Positions 24,372 through 32,165 of a DNA stretch of 32,193 bases are shown piece by piece. How positions within the stretch are numbered: position 1 is the first letter of the stretch; every line of letters starts with the position of its first letter. A program made the position numbers and the translations under genes. The notes below the pieces were generated by a model that ran no database searches, was not told the origin of the DNA, and worked only from the letters and a program-made list of their open reading frames with translations. The stretch lies in assembly GCA_002371335.1 (NCBI GenBank), contig DFHP01000095.1, positions 12,972 to 45,164 on the forward strand, in the 5' to 3' direction. The DNA is from Eubacterium sp. UBA3720 (GTDB lineage Bacteria; Bacillota; Clostridia; Lachnospirales; Lachnospiraceae).

Positions 24372-26249
24372 ATGGCTTTAGATTACGCAAAGTGTGCCAA
24401 AGAAATCTATGAGACGCTTGGAGGAAGAGAAAACCTCGTAAGTGCTGCGCATTGTGCGACCAGATTGCGTCTGGTAACGGTGGATAACAGTAAGGTCGAT
24501 ATTAAAAAACTGGAGAACATCGAAGGAGTAAAAGGCGTATTTCAGAGTAACGGACAGCTCCAGATGATCATCGGTACCGGAACTGTAAACAAAGTATATG
24601 ATGAATTCCTTAAGGTCAGCGGAATGTCTGCAGCCACAAAGGATGATGTAAAGGCTGCCGCTGCTGCAAAACAGCCGCTGCCTCAGAGAATGGTCAAGGC
24701 GCTTGGCGATGTCTTTGTTCCGATCCTGCCGGCAATCGTAGCTGCAGGACTGATGATGGGTCTCGTAGAGGCTCTCGGACAGTTCTTCCCCGCATTTGCA
24801 GAGAGTGATATTTACAGCTGGATGGATCTGGTAGCAAACACGGCTATCGTTTATCTGCCGGTTCTTGTTGCAATCAGTGCAGCCAGAGTATTTGGCGGTA
24901 ATATCTTCCTGGCAGGAACGATTGGTATGCTTCTTATGCATATGAATCTTTTGTCCGCATGGACAGCTGCTTCTGACCCAAGTCAGATCCAGTACTGGAA
25001 GATCCTTTGCTTTAATATTCGTCAGGTAAATTATCAGGGACATATCATTCCGATCATTATTGCAATATGGCTGATGTGCCAGCTGGAAAAATGGCTGCAC
25101 AAACATGTACCTGAAATGATCGATCTGTTTGTAGTTCCGCTTATAACCGTATTCGTAACTGCATTCCTTACAATGACGATCATCGGACCGGTGTTTATTG
25201 TTGTTGAGAACAATATCCTTACAGTTGTAAAAGCATTGCTTCGGCTGCCGCTGGGCGTCGGATCATTTGTCTGCGGAGCTATTTACCCGCTGACGGTTGT
25301 CTGCGGTATCCATCATATGTTTAACGTTCTCGAGGCCGGAATGATCGCCGAAAACGGAAAGAACGTATGGCTGCCGGTTTCCTGTTCGGCTAACTTTGCA
25401 ATGTGCATGAGCTGTGTGGCAGTATTCGTTAAATCAAAGAGCCCTAAGACAAAATCTCTGGCGCTGCCGGCAGGTCTTTCTGCTTCTCTTGGAATCACAG
25501 AGCCTGCTATCTTCGGTATTAACCTTCGTTATGTGACGCCGCTTGTATGCGGTATGGTCGGCGCGGCGTTTGGCGCGGCAGTCGGTTCTATCATTGGCGT
25601 TTACGGTTCTGCTTATGGCGTTACAGGTATCCCCGGATTCCTGATCACGACACACTGTACACTTCAGTATGTCATCATGCTTGCTATTGCAGGCGCTATC
25701 GCGTTTGTCCTCACATCTTTCTTCTGGAAGGAGGAGAAAGTAAATGAAGAAGCGCCATCTCCGGTTGAGGAGGCCAAGGCTGAGGATGCCGAGCCTTCTG
25801 ATCCTAAAAAGCTTTATGCACCTGTAGAGGGAACTTCCATTGCAAGAGAAGAAATTCCGGATAATACATTTGCGTCAGGCGTACTCGGAGATGGCGTTGG
25901 AATCGATCCGGCGGTCGGCGTTGTAGTATCTCCTTTTGACGGAGAAATCTCTTCTGTTACAGAAACGAAACATGCAGTCGGTATTACAGGCCCGGAGGAT
26001 ATGGAGCTTCTGATCCATGTGGGTGTGGATACCGTAAATATGAAGGGAGACGGTTTTGAACTCTTTGTGGCAGAGGGAGATAAAGTCAAAAAAGGTCAGA
26101 AGCTTATCACTTTCGATATCGAAAAGATAAAGAAAGCCGGTTACAGTCCTGTGACGGCGGTGCTGCTTACAAACAGCGAAGATTATGATAATTTCGAAGT
26201 ACTTAAAACAGGACCCGTAAAACCGGGCGATGAGCTGATGTCTATTTAA
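24372..26249 (+). CDS. PTS permease IIBCA, sucrose-type
   Basis: This 625-aa membrane protein imports and phosphorylates a beta-glucoside-family disaccharide, most likely sucrose. The IIB domain (1-85) has the phosphorylated Cys C28 in 'SAAHCATRLRLV'. The IIC domain (about 105-455) has many membrane helices and the substrate-site motif 'GLSASLGITEPAIFGINLRY', with 'GIHHMFNVLE'. The IIA domain (481-625) carries H549 in 'LLIHVGVDTV' and H534. A charged linker joins IIC and IIA. GAAGAGG precedes the ATG. Sucrose rather than trehalose is favoured by the neighbours: an amylosucrase-family enzyme and a fructokinase. A strong terminator-like hairpin follows. Confidence 0.9.
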   Translation: MALDYAKCAKEIYETLGGRENLVSAAHCATRLRLVTVDNSKVDIKKLENIEGVKGVFQSNGQLQMIIGTGTVNKVYDEFLKVSGMSAATKDDVKAAAAAKQPLPQRMVKALGDVFVPILPAIVAAGLMMGLVEALGQFFPAFAESDIYSWMDLVANTAIVYLPVLVAISAARVFGGNIFLAGTIGMLLMHMNLLSAWTAASDPSQIQYWKILCFNIRQVNYQGHIIPIIIAIWLMCQLEKWLHKHVPEMIDLFVVPLITVFVTAFLTMTIIGPVFIVVENNILTVVKALLRLPLGVGSFVCGAIYPLTVVCGIHHMFNVLEAGMIAENGKNVWLPVSCSANFAMCMSCVAVFVKSKSPKTKSLALPAGLSASLGITEPAIFGINLRYVTPLVCGMVGAAFGAAVGSIIGVYGSAYGVTGIPGFLITTHCTLQYVIMLAIAGAIAFVLTSFFWKEEKVNEEAPSPVEEAKAEDAEPSDPKKLYAPVEGTSIAREEIPDNTFASGVLGDGVGIDPAVGVVVSPFDGEISSVTETKHAVGITGPEDMELLIHVGVDTVNMKGDGFELFVAEGDKVKKGQKLITFDIEKIKKAGYSPVTAVLLTNSEDYDNFEVLKTGPVKPGDELMSI

Positions 26250-26325
26250 AAGGATACATTTTTCCATAATGAAGCTACATGAAATTATGGAGAAGGGCAG
26301 CTGCCTGTTGATAAGATAATGATTG

Positions 26326-26358
26326 AAAAGGTGCTCCATATCCTGGGGCACCTTTTTT
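26326..26358 (+). terminator. Terminator-like hairpin between PTS gene and GH13 gene
   Basis: AAAAGGTGCTCC pairs with GGGGCACCTTTT (one GU), with six Ts in the tract. It lies inside the presumed operon, 53 bases before the GH13 start. Partial termination would lower expression of the enzyme relative to the transporter. No convincing promoter was found between the hairpin and the GH13 start. Confidence 0.8.
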
Positions 26359-26411
26359 AGAAGGATACTATCACAAGAATTATATTTGGCAAGGAACCTG
26401 GGAGATTGATC

Positions 26412-28331
26412 ATGGCCGCAGTAAAAAAAAGTAACAAGCTGTCAGAAGAACTGTATTTAAAACGACTGGAAAAACATCATGATGAACTTAGCTGGCTTTA
26501 TATGGAACTGTACGATAACAGCGCCATGTTTGCAGAGCTGATCGAACAGATGCATGCTTTTTACAGGGAAAGAAATCAGTCTCTGAAAAACCTGGACGGA
26601 AAGCGTCTGGAAAACCCATCATGGTATAAGAGCAATGATATGCTCGGCATGATGCTGTATATCGATAATTTTGCCGGAGATATGAAGGGAGTTAAGAGCA
26701 AACTGGATTATCTTCAGGAATCAAATATAAACTATATTCATCTGATGCCGTTTCTGGATTCACCGGAAGGCCGTTCCGACGGCGGATATGCGGTGGCGGA
26801 TTTTCGAAAAGTCAGAGAAGATCTGGGAACGATTAACGATCTGAAATCCCTGACCGCGGCATGTCATAAGAAGAATATCAGCGTATGTATGGATTTTGTC
26901 ATGAATCATACATCGGAAGATCACGAATGGGCCATGAAGGCCAAACAGGGCGACGGAGAATATATGAGCCGCTATTTCTTCTATGATAATTATGATATAC
27001 CGGCAGAATATGAAAAAACAACGCCGCAGGTCTTCCCCACCACGGCGCCGGGAAATTTCACATGGTGTCCCGAGGTGAACCATTTCGTCATGACGACATT
27101 TTACCCATACCAATGGGATCTGAATTACGCAAATCCGCGCGTATTCAATGAGATGATGTATAATTTCCTGTATCTGGCAAACTGTGGCATAGATATTATC
27201 CGCATCGACGCTGTTCCGTACATCTGGAAACAGCTGGGTACTCCAAGCCGCAATCTGCCGCAGGTACATACGATCGTCCGCATGATGCGTGTGATCTCTG
27301 AAATAGTATGCCCCGGTATACTGCTTCTCGGAGAAGTGGTCATGGAGCCGGAAAAAGTGGTTCCCTATTTTGGAACAGTAGATAAACCGGAGTGTCATAT
27401 GCTGTATAACGTGACAACGATGGCCACCACCTGGCATACGATTGCCACAAGAAATGTCCGTCTTTTAAGGGAGCAGCTGGATGTGGTCAATTCCCTGCCG
27501 AAGGATTATCTTTTCCTGAATTATCTGCGATGCCATGATGACATAGGATGGGGACTGGACTATTCATCTCTTGAAAAAGATGGGATCCGGGAAGTGCCTC
27601 ATAAGAAATATCTGAATGATTATTTCCGCGGATGGACAGGGGGCAGCAACAGCCGCGGCGAGCTTTACAATGAAGACCTCAGGACGGGCGACGCCCGCTT
27701 CTGCGGAACGACAGCATCACTTTGTGGTATCGAGCGCGCAGGTTTTGAACACGATGAGGAAATGATGGACAGTGCCATCAGGCTGGATGTGATGCTTCAC
27801 GCCTATATGTTCATGCAGTCCGGGATCCCGGTGCTTTACAGCGGCGACGAGATAGGACAGGTGAATGATTATTCCTATAAGCTGGATCCGAAGAAAGCTG
27901 AGGATTCCAGATATCTTCACCGGGGCAAAATGAACTGGGAAAACGCTAAGAAGAGAAACGACCTTAATACGCCGGAAGGACGTATATATCAGGCACTGAA
28001 AAAGCTGGAAGATATCAGAAAAGAAGAAAAGGCGTTCATGGCAGATGCCGACACATGGACCCTTGATACCTGGGAGAAAGAAGTGCTTGCCATCGGAAGG
28101 TATTATGACGGTGATAAGATTATCGGAATATTTAACTTCAGTGAATATGATAAGACGGCCTGGATCAATGAGGACGACGGCCTTTATGAGGATATGATCA
28201 CCGGTGCAAAACGCGAGGCAAAAGGAGTAGATATTCCGGCATACGGATTTATTTATCTGAAAAAGGCCGATGATTCGGTTGATGAGACCGGGGACACAGC
28301 TGATGAGACCGGGGACACAGCTTTACAATAA
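26412..28331 (+). CDS. GH13 subfamily 4 (amylosucrase-type) enzyme in a PTS locus
   Basis: Amylosucrases cleave sucrose and transfer glucose onto alpha-1,4-glucan, releasing fructose. The 639-aa protein follows Neisseria amylosucrase along its length: an N-terminal helical domain, 'DFVMNHTSEDHEWA', 'TTFYPYQWDLNYANP', 'RIDAVPYIWKQLGT', 'RCHDDIGW' and 'EDSRYLHR'. The likely nucleophile is D266, with R264, acid/base E308, H375, D376, and R500 for the glucosyl site. These motifs do not match sucrose phosphorylase (GH13_18). ATG 26412 has GGGAG seven bases upstream. The PTS supplies phosphorylated sugar, so the true substrate (sucrose or sucrose-6-phosphate) and product (glucan, turanose, hydrolysis) are open. 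The C-terminus ends in a 7-residue repeat. Confidence 0.88.
   Translation: MAAVKKSNKLSEELYLKRLEKHHDELSWLYMELYDNSAMFAELIEQMHAFYRERNQSLKNLDGKRLENPSWYKSNDMLGMMLYIDNFAGDMKGVKSKLDYLQESNINYIHLMPFLDSPEGRSDGGYAVADFRKVREDLGTINDLKSLTAACHKKNISVCMDFVMNHTSEDHEWAMKAKQGDGEYMSRYFFYDNYDIPAEYEKTTPQVFPTTAPGNFTWCPEVNHFVMTTFYPYQWDLNYANPRVFNEMMYNFLYLANCGIDIIRIDAVPYIWKQLGTPSRNLPQVHTIVRMMRVISEIVCPGILLLGEVVMEPEKVVPYFGTVDKPECHMLYNVTTMATTWHTIATRNVRLLREQLDVVNSLPKDYLFLNYLRCHDDIGWGLDYSSLEKDGIREVPHKKYLNDYFRGWTGGSNSRGELYNEDLRTGDARFCGTTASLCGIERAGFEHDEEMMDSAIRLDVMLHAYMFMQSGIPVLYSGDEIGQVNDYSYKLDPKKAEDSRYLHRGKMNWENAKKRNDLNTPEGRIYQALKKLEDIRKEEKAFMADADTWTLDTWEKEVLAIGRYYDGDKIIGIFNFSEYDKTAWINEDDGLYEDMITGAKREAKGVDIPAYGFIYLKKADDSVDETGDTADETGDTALQ
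28280..28321 (+). repeat. 21-bp tandem duplication at the GH13 C-terminus
   Basis: Two identical 21-base units (28280-28300 and 28301-28321) encode two copies of a DETGDTA heptad just before the stop codon. The tail is acidic and lies beyond the catalytic and C-terminal beta domains. Confidence 0.9.
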
Positions 28332-28364
28332 AAAAGTATAAAGATATAATGTGAGGTAATTAAT

Positions 28365-29324
28365 ATGAAAAAATATGATGTGGTTGCGCTGGGGGAGCTG
28401 CTGATCGACTTTACGGAATCGGGACTTAGCGCACAGGGGAACCGGCTTCTGGAGGTAAATCCCGGCGGAGCTCCCTGTAATGTGTTGTCGATGCTGAATA
28501 ATCTTGGAAAAAAGACAAATTTTATCGGTAAGATAGGAAAAGACATGTTCGGAGATCTGCTGGAGGAGGCTCTTGTTTCCGTTGGGATAGGCATAGATGG
28601 CCTGAAGAGAGACGATGAGGTAAATACCACACTTGCTTTTGTCCATACAAAGGAGGGTGGAGACAGAGAGTTTTCATTCTACCGGAATCCGGGAGCAGAT
28701 ATGATGCTTTCCGAGGACGATGTGGATCCCGCGCTTGTGGGAGATACAAAGATATTCCATTTCGGAACACTTTCCATGACACATGATAGCTGCAGAGCGG
28801 CAACGAAGAAAGCAATCAGGATAGCAGAGGAATCAGGCGCAATACTTTCTTTTGATCCGAATCTGCGTGAGCCTCTGTGGAAGAGTCTGGATGATGCAAA
28901 GGAGCAGGTTTCCTACGGTATGCGGCATTGTCAGATATTGAAGATTTCCGATAATGAGATCCGGTGGTTTACCGGAGAGGAAGATTTTGACAAAGGAATC
29001 CGGAAACTGCAGGCAGAATATGATATTCCTCTGATACTGCTGTCCATGGGAAAGGATGGAAGCCGCGCGTACACGAAAGATCAGAGAGTTGAAGTGCCGG
29101 CGTGCATTCAGGAAAACACTATTGAAACTACCGGAGCCGGCGATACTTTCGGAGCATGTATACTGAATTATGTTTTGGAGCATGGGTTCAGAGAGTATTC
29201 CGATGAAGAACTCAAAGAGATGCTTTCCTTTGCAAATGCAGCTGCATCGATCGTGACGACAAGAAAAGGCGCTCTGCGTGTGATGCCGCAGAGAGAAGAA
29301 GTGGAGGCAATGCTGAAACTTTAA
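28365..29324 (+). CDS. Fructokinase (PfkB family)
   Basis: This 319-aa cytoplasmic kinase phosphorylates fructose to fructose-6-phosphate with ATP. It begins 'VVALGELLIDFTESG', then 'NPGGAPCNVLSMLNNLG', the substrate-binding strand of ribokinase-fold fructokinases. The C-terminal signature 'TIETTGAGDTFGACILNY' supplies the anion hole and catalytic Asp. GTGAGG lies upstream of the ATG, 33 bases after the GH13 gene. Free fructose is what an amylosucrase or sucrose hydrolase would release, so this gene closes the pathway. The alternative sugars of PfkB kinases are less likely in this setting. Confidence 0.93.
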   Translation: MKKYDVVALGELLIDFTESGLSAQGNRLLEVNPGGAPCNVLSMLNNLGKKTNFIGKIGKDMFGDLLEEALVSVGIGIDGLKRDDEVNTTLAFVHTKEGGDREFSFYRNPGADMMLSEDDVDPALVGDTKIFHFGTLSMTHDSCRAATKKAIRIAEESGAILSFDPNLREPLWKSLDDAKEQVSYGMRHCQILKISDNEIRWFTGEEDFDKGIRKLQAEYDIPLILLSMGKDGSRAYTKDQRVEVPACIQENTIETTGAGDTFGACILNYVLEHGFREYSDEELKEMLSFANAAASIVTTRKGALRVMPQREEVEAMLKL

Positions 29325-29365
29325 TTCTGTGAACAGATCATTGCTGAAATAGAGGAGAAGTTGGT

Positions 29366-30358
29366 GTGACGATTTCAGATATTGCGAAAATGGCGGGCGT
29401 TTCAAAGGCGGCAGTGTCCCGTTATTTTAACAACGGATATATTTCAGAAGAAAAAAGAGAGGCCATTCGTAAGGTCGTGGAGGAGACCGGATATCAGCCT
29501 TCCGTACATGCACAGACTCTGCGGACAAAAAAAACAAAGACAGTCGGCGTCATCGTCCCAAAGATGGTTTCCTCCTCTATGGGCAGAGTGGTAGAAGGTA
29601 TTCAGAGTGTTCTGGATGAATCGGGATACCAGATGTTCCTGACTGTAAATCATAATGATACGGATAGAGAATTATCTTATCTGCAAAGCTTTGATGAGAC
29701 AAAGGTAGACGGGATCATACTATGCGGTACGATCTTTACGCCGGAACACCGGAGGATATTAAAATCGAGAAAGATTCCGGTGGTAATCATAGGACAGCAT
29801 TTTCAGGGGTTTTCCTGTGTATACCATGATGATTATCATGTCACCTATGACATTACAAAAAAGATATTGGAAATGGGAAGAAAGTCTCCGGTCTATATGG
29901 GCGTGGATCCCCGGGACCAGGCAGTAGGCATGGATCGGTACCGTGGTTTCTGCGACGCGGTAAGTGATGCAGGTATTCCCGAGTGTGCGGGGAGGCATGT
30001 GGTAGCTAAATTCCGAATATCATCCGGCTATGAAAAAGCGGGTGTTCTGATGGAGATGTATCCGGATCTGGATGCGATCGTATGTGCTACGGATGATCTG
30101 GCTGTGGGCGCTTTTAAATACTTCATGGATCATGATATTCCGGTGCCGGAACAGGTATTCCTTGCGGGACACGGAGATTCGACTATGGTGAAGATCGCAG
30201 GTCACTCGATCATAACCGCGCATTTTGCATATGAGGAAAGCGGTAAGACAGGGGCAGAGATATTACTGGAAGAGATGAATGATCCGGAAGCAGTTCACAG
30301 AGAGATGATGCTGGGATACTATCTGGTAGAATCGCCCGATCACCTTGGGAATGAATGA
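29366..30358 (+). CDS. LacI-family repressor of the sucrose locus
   Basis: The 330-aa regulator has an N-terminal helix-turn-helix ('TISDIAKMAGVSKAAVSRYFNNG', residues 2-24) and hinge. A type 1 periplasmic-binding-like ligand domain follows ('KTVGVIVPKMVSSSMGRVVEGIQ', 'DAIVCATDDLAVGAFKYF'). The start is GTG 29366 with GAGGAG upstream. It is the last gene of the run, 41 bases after fructokinase, and matches the ScrR-like role of repressing the operon until a sugar binds. Its likely targets are the palindromes O1 and O2 at 23330 and 23432. The inducer (sucrose-6-phosphate or fructose, for example) is not readable. Confidence 0.92.
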   Translation: MTISDIAKMAGVSKAAVSRYFNNGYISEEKREAIRKVVEETGYQPSVHAQTLRTKKTKTVGVIVPKMVSSSMGRVVEGIQSVLDESGYQMFLTVNHNDTDRELSYLQSFDETKVDGIILCGTIFTPEHRRILKSRKIPVVIIGQHFQGFSCVYHDDYHVTYDITKKILEMGRKSPVYMGVDPRDQAVGMDRYRGFCDAVSDAGIPECAGRHVVAKFRISSGYEKAGVLMEMYPDLDAIVCATDDLAVGAFKYFMDHDIPVPEQVFLAGHGDSTMVKIAGHSIITAHFAYEESGKTGAEILLEEMNDPEAVHREMMLGYYLVESPDHLGNE

Positions 30359-30380
30359 GAATGCGGTATCCGGATAATTA

Positions 30381-30440
30381 AAAAGAGACCGCAGAATTAT
30401 AAAAGAGATTGCAGAATTATAAAAGAGACCGCAGGATAAG
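30381..30440 (+). repeat. Three tandem 20-bp copies of a terminator arm
   Basis: Units at 30381-30400, 30401-30420 and 30421-30440 each begin AAAAGAGA and carry GCAG. Each can pair with the single downstream partner TGCGGTCTCTTTT, so the 5' arm of the terminator has been triplicated. The middle copy differs by two bases. Confidence 0.85.
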
Positions 30441-30476
30441 CAGCTGTTTTGCAGGCTTATCTGCGGTCTCTTTTAT
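30419..30476 (+). terminator. Rho-independent terminator of the sucrose operon
   Basis: A stem of about 22 bp pairs ATAAAAGAGACCGCAG-GATAAGC with GCTTATCTGCGGTCTCTTTTAT, with one bulged base and a loop of about 13. Poly-T is within the arm. It sits 60 bases after the repressor stop codon. Confidence 0.8.
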
Positions 30477-30590
30477 CTGAGCGTGAGAAGTCCCCACTTC
30501 TTAAGCGGCGGGTCCCGCGACAAGTCCCACGGGTGAGACGTAAATATGTCTTAGAGAACGAATAACCGCTCGCGGATTTTATATTAAGCA
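30477..30590. repeat. Palindromic intergenic repeat, copy C
   Basis: CTGAGCGTGAGAAGTCCCC followed by ACTTCTTAAGCGGCGGG matches copies A and B almost base for base. It is followed by further GC-rich self-complementary stretches. It lies between the operon terminator and the 3' end of nrdG, in a convergent gene gap. Confidence 0.65.
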
Positions 30591-30595
30591 GAGTT

Positions 30596-31150
30596 CTAAA
30601 GGGTCATGCGCGGGGACATGGACGTATCGCCCGGATCCCATGTGATGATCCTGCCGGCGGAAAGAGATTTCTGTACGTCTATGGTCCTTTGATTGGAAGA
30701 TCCTTTATAAAGAAGATTTACACTGTGAAGTTCCTGCACGTATCTGCCGTCCACCAGCACGTCAATACGGGACAGAAGCTCTCTGGTCTCGGGAAACGTG
30801 TCCCACATCTGTCCGAGCAGGTCTTTGTCATAAAGGTATCCGGTAAAGCACCACAGATCTTTTTCCGGAAACATTTCCTTAAAACGAATGACAAGGGAAA
30901 GAAGCCCCTTTTGATTTTCCGGTTCAAGGGGTTCGCCGCCAAGCAGGGTCATGCCCTGATATACGGAGGAACTGACTTTTTCCAGAATATAATCCTCCAC
31001 GTCCCTGGTGTATGGTTTTCCGAAATTAAAATCCCAGGTATCTTCATTAAAGCATCCTTTACAGTGATGAGGACATCCGGAGACAAAAAGAGACAGTCTC
31101 ACGCCGGGACCGTTGGCTGTATCATATTCTTTAATTTCAGCATAATTCAT
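30596..31150 (-). CDS. nrdG: Anaerobic ribonucleotide reductase activating protein
   Basis: NrdG is a radical-SAM enzyme that makes the glycyl radical on NrdD for oxygen-free dNTP synthesis. The 184-aa protein has the FeS motif CPHHCKGC (C26, C30, C33) in the variant CxxxCxxC spacing. 'NGPGVRLSLFVSGC' and 'GMTLLGGEPL' are typical of the activase. The length is usual for the short form. AAAGGATG precedes the ATG. Its partner nrdD is normally upstream on the same strand, but here the next 480 bases hold repeats and no nrdD; it may be elsewhere in the genome. Confidence 0.93.
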   Translation of the reverse strand: MNYAEIKEYDTANGPGVRLSLFVSGCPHHCKGCFNEDTWDFNFGKPYTRDVEDYILEKVSSSVYQGMTLLGGEPLEPENQKGLLSLVIRFKEMFPEKDLWCFTGYLYDKDLLGQMWDTFPETRELLSRIDVLVDGRYVQELHSVNLLYKGSSNQRTIDVQKSLSAGRIITWDPGDTSMSPRMTL

Positions 31151-31166
31151 AGTATCATCCTTTCAA

Positions 31167-31330
31167 CTCAGTCGGGGAGTCCCCGCCTCTGCAGGCGGTG
31201 GGTTAAAGCCTCCGGCGGATCGCAGCCGCGCTCAGTGGAAGGGGCTTCGCCCCGAGCGCCGCGGCAAGAACACCAGAGGCGTTCTCGAATCTGTCATGGC
31301 TGCCTCGTAAGGTCCGGTTCGCTTTTCTTT
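31167..31330. repeat. Palindromic intergenic repeat, copy E, long modular form
   Basis: CTCAGTCGGGGAGTCCCC leads into CCGCC-TCTGCA-GGCGG (31183-31198), the same pattern as copies A-D. Then come GGCGGATCGCAG (as in copy D), the hairpin GGGGC-TTC-GCCCC (about 31240-31252), and the AGA-loop module (31268-31284). It starts 16 bases upstream of the nrdG start codon and so lies in the nrdG 5' leader. Confidence 0.65.
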
Positions 31331-31620
31331 AGATTCAAGGAAATCGTGAACTGATTTCCGCCTGCGGACTTTGTCATGGAGCAAGCTTTCCAATGATCAG
31401 TTATACATATTATTATGCAAAAGACAGAAAAAATCAATGTTGCATCATTTGTTAATGAAGCTTCCCGCATGTTATTTCTGAAACAGCCGTGATCATGAAA
31501 AACAACATCGTGAAGGTTTTGTTGTTAAGAAATAATGCAAAAAGAGCCGCAGGATGTTATGATAACAGAGTCCGGGCCGATCCTGCAAAAATGAGATGGC
31601 GGATCCCGGTTTTTTTCATA
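31331..31620. other. Spacer with no convincing gene
   Basis: GAAATC/GATTTC forms a short hairpin near 31350, and a reverse-complement CAAAGTCC module lies near 31370. An open frame from 31489 exists but lacks a good ribosome binding site before 31633. The nrdG promoter and that of the small gene must lie here, but I could not assign boxes. Confidence 0.4.
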
Positions 31621-31632
31621 GGGAGGCCAAAA

Positions 31633-31758
31633 ATGTCAATATATATTCAGGAATGTCCATATATGCCTTTCAGATACGCCGTTCACAGCGTATCCGAGGC
31701 AGAATACATGACAAAAAATAAATACCCGGAAGAGGGAGGAGATAAAAATGAAATTTGA
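31633..31758 (+). CDS. Likely 41-aa small protein, unknown
   Basis: A textbook GGGAGG lies six bases before ATG 31633. The product (MSIYIQECPYMPF start, charged end) has no recognisable domain or signal peptide. It ends 11 bases inside the next gene, whose ribosome binding site AGGGAGGAG lies within it, so the two would be translationally coupled. It may act as a leader peptide for the next gene. The longer frame from 31489 is less likely. It is a prediction from signals only. Confidence 0.5.
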   Translation: MSIYIQECPYMPFRYAVHSVSEAEYMTKNKYPEEGGDKNEI

Positions 31759-32107
31759 TGAGAGTATGATCATAAAAAGGAGCACGGCGAAGGCGGCTTT
31801 GAACGCCCGGGGCGTTGCCTACGATGCGGAGCTGGAAGTACAGACTGAGGAAGGCAGGAGGCTGTTTCTGCACGGTTCGATCGTTTTCGGTCCGGCTGAA
31901 TACAGTGTGGCTGAAACAAGTATCATGAAGGCGCTGGAAGCCCGTCCGAAGGTCGATAAGCTTGATGAGCTTGCGGCTGCATATATTGGGGCGCTTACAA
32001 GCGTAGACCTTCTGGAGTTTTATGATGAGATCAGCGCAATGGATTCTCAATACGGAGAGTATTTCCGGATCATAGAAGAAATGCTGCAGGAAGTAAAAAA
32101 TTCCTGA
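31748..32107 (+). CDS. 119-aa protein of unknown function
   Basis: I do not recognise this family. The product begins 'MKFDESMIIKRSTAKAALNARG', has alternating charged strands in the middle, and two likely C-terminal helices ('ALTSVDLLEFYDEISAMDSQYGEYFRIIEEMLQEVKNS'). There is no signal peptide or membrane segment, so it is probably cytoplasmic. AGGGAGGAG lies seven bases before the ATG. It overlaps the preceding small frame by 11 bases and is closed by a strong terminator, which supports it being a real, expressed gene. Confidence 0.75.
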   Translation: MKFDESMIIKRSTAKAALNARGVAYDAELEVQTEEGRRLFLHGSIVFGPAEYSVAETSIMKALEARPKVDKLDELAAAYIGALTSVDLLEFYDEISAMDSQYGEYFRIIEEMLQEVKNS

Positions 32108-32112
32108 AAAAA

Positions 32113-32164
32113 AGTCACTGCATATATATTTCGGGGAAATATATATACAGTGACTGCTTTTTTT
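32113..32164 (+). terminator. Rho-independent terminator of the 119-aa gene
   Basis: AGTCACTG (32113-32120) pairs with CAGTGACT (32148-32155), extended inward by an AT-rich ATATATATTTC/GAAATATATAT stem after one mismatch. It is followed by GC and seven Ts. Confidence 0.92.
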
Positions 32165-32165
32165 G

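Noticed and set aside
26412..28331. Sucrose (6'-phosphate) phosphorylase, GH13_18
   Set aside because: The active-site context (IDAVPYIWKQLGT, RCHDDIGW) and N-terminal helical domain match amylosucrase, not sucrose phosphorylase.
30381..30440. CRISPR array
   Set aside because: The three 20-bp units are directly adjacent, with no spacers, and are part of a terminator.
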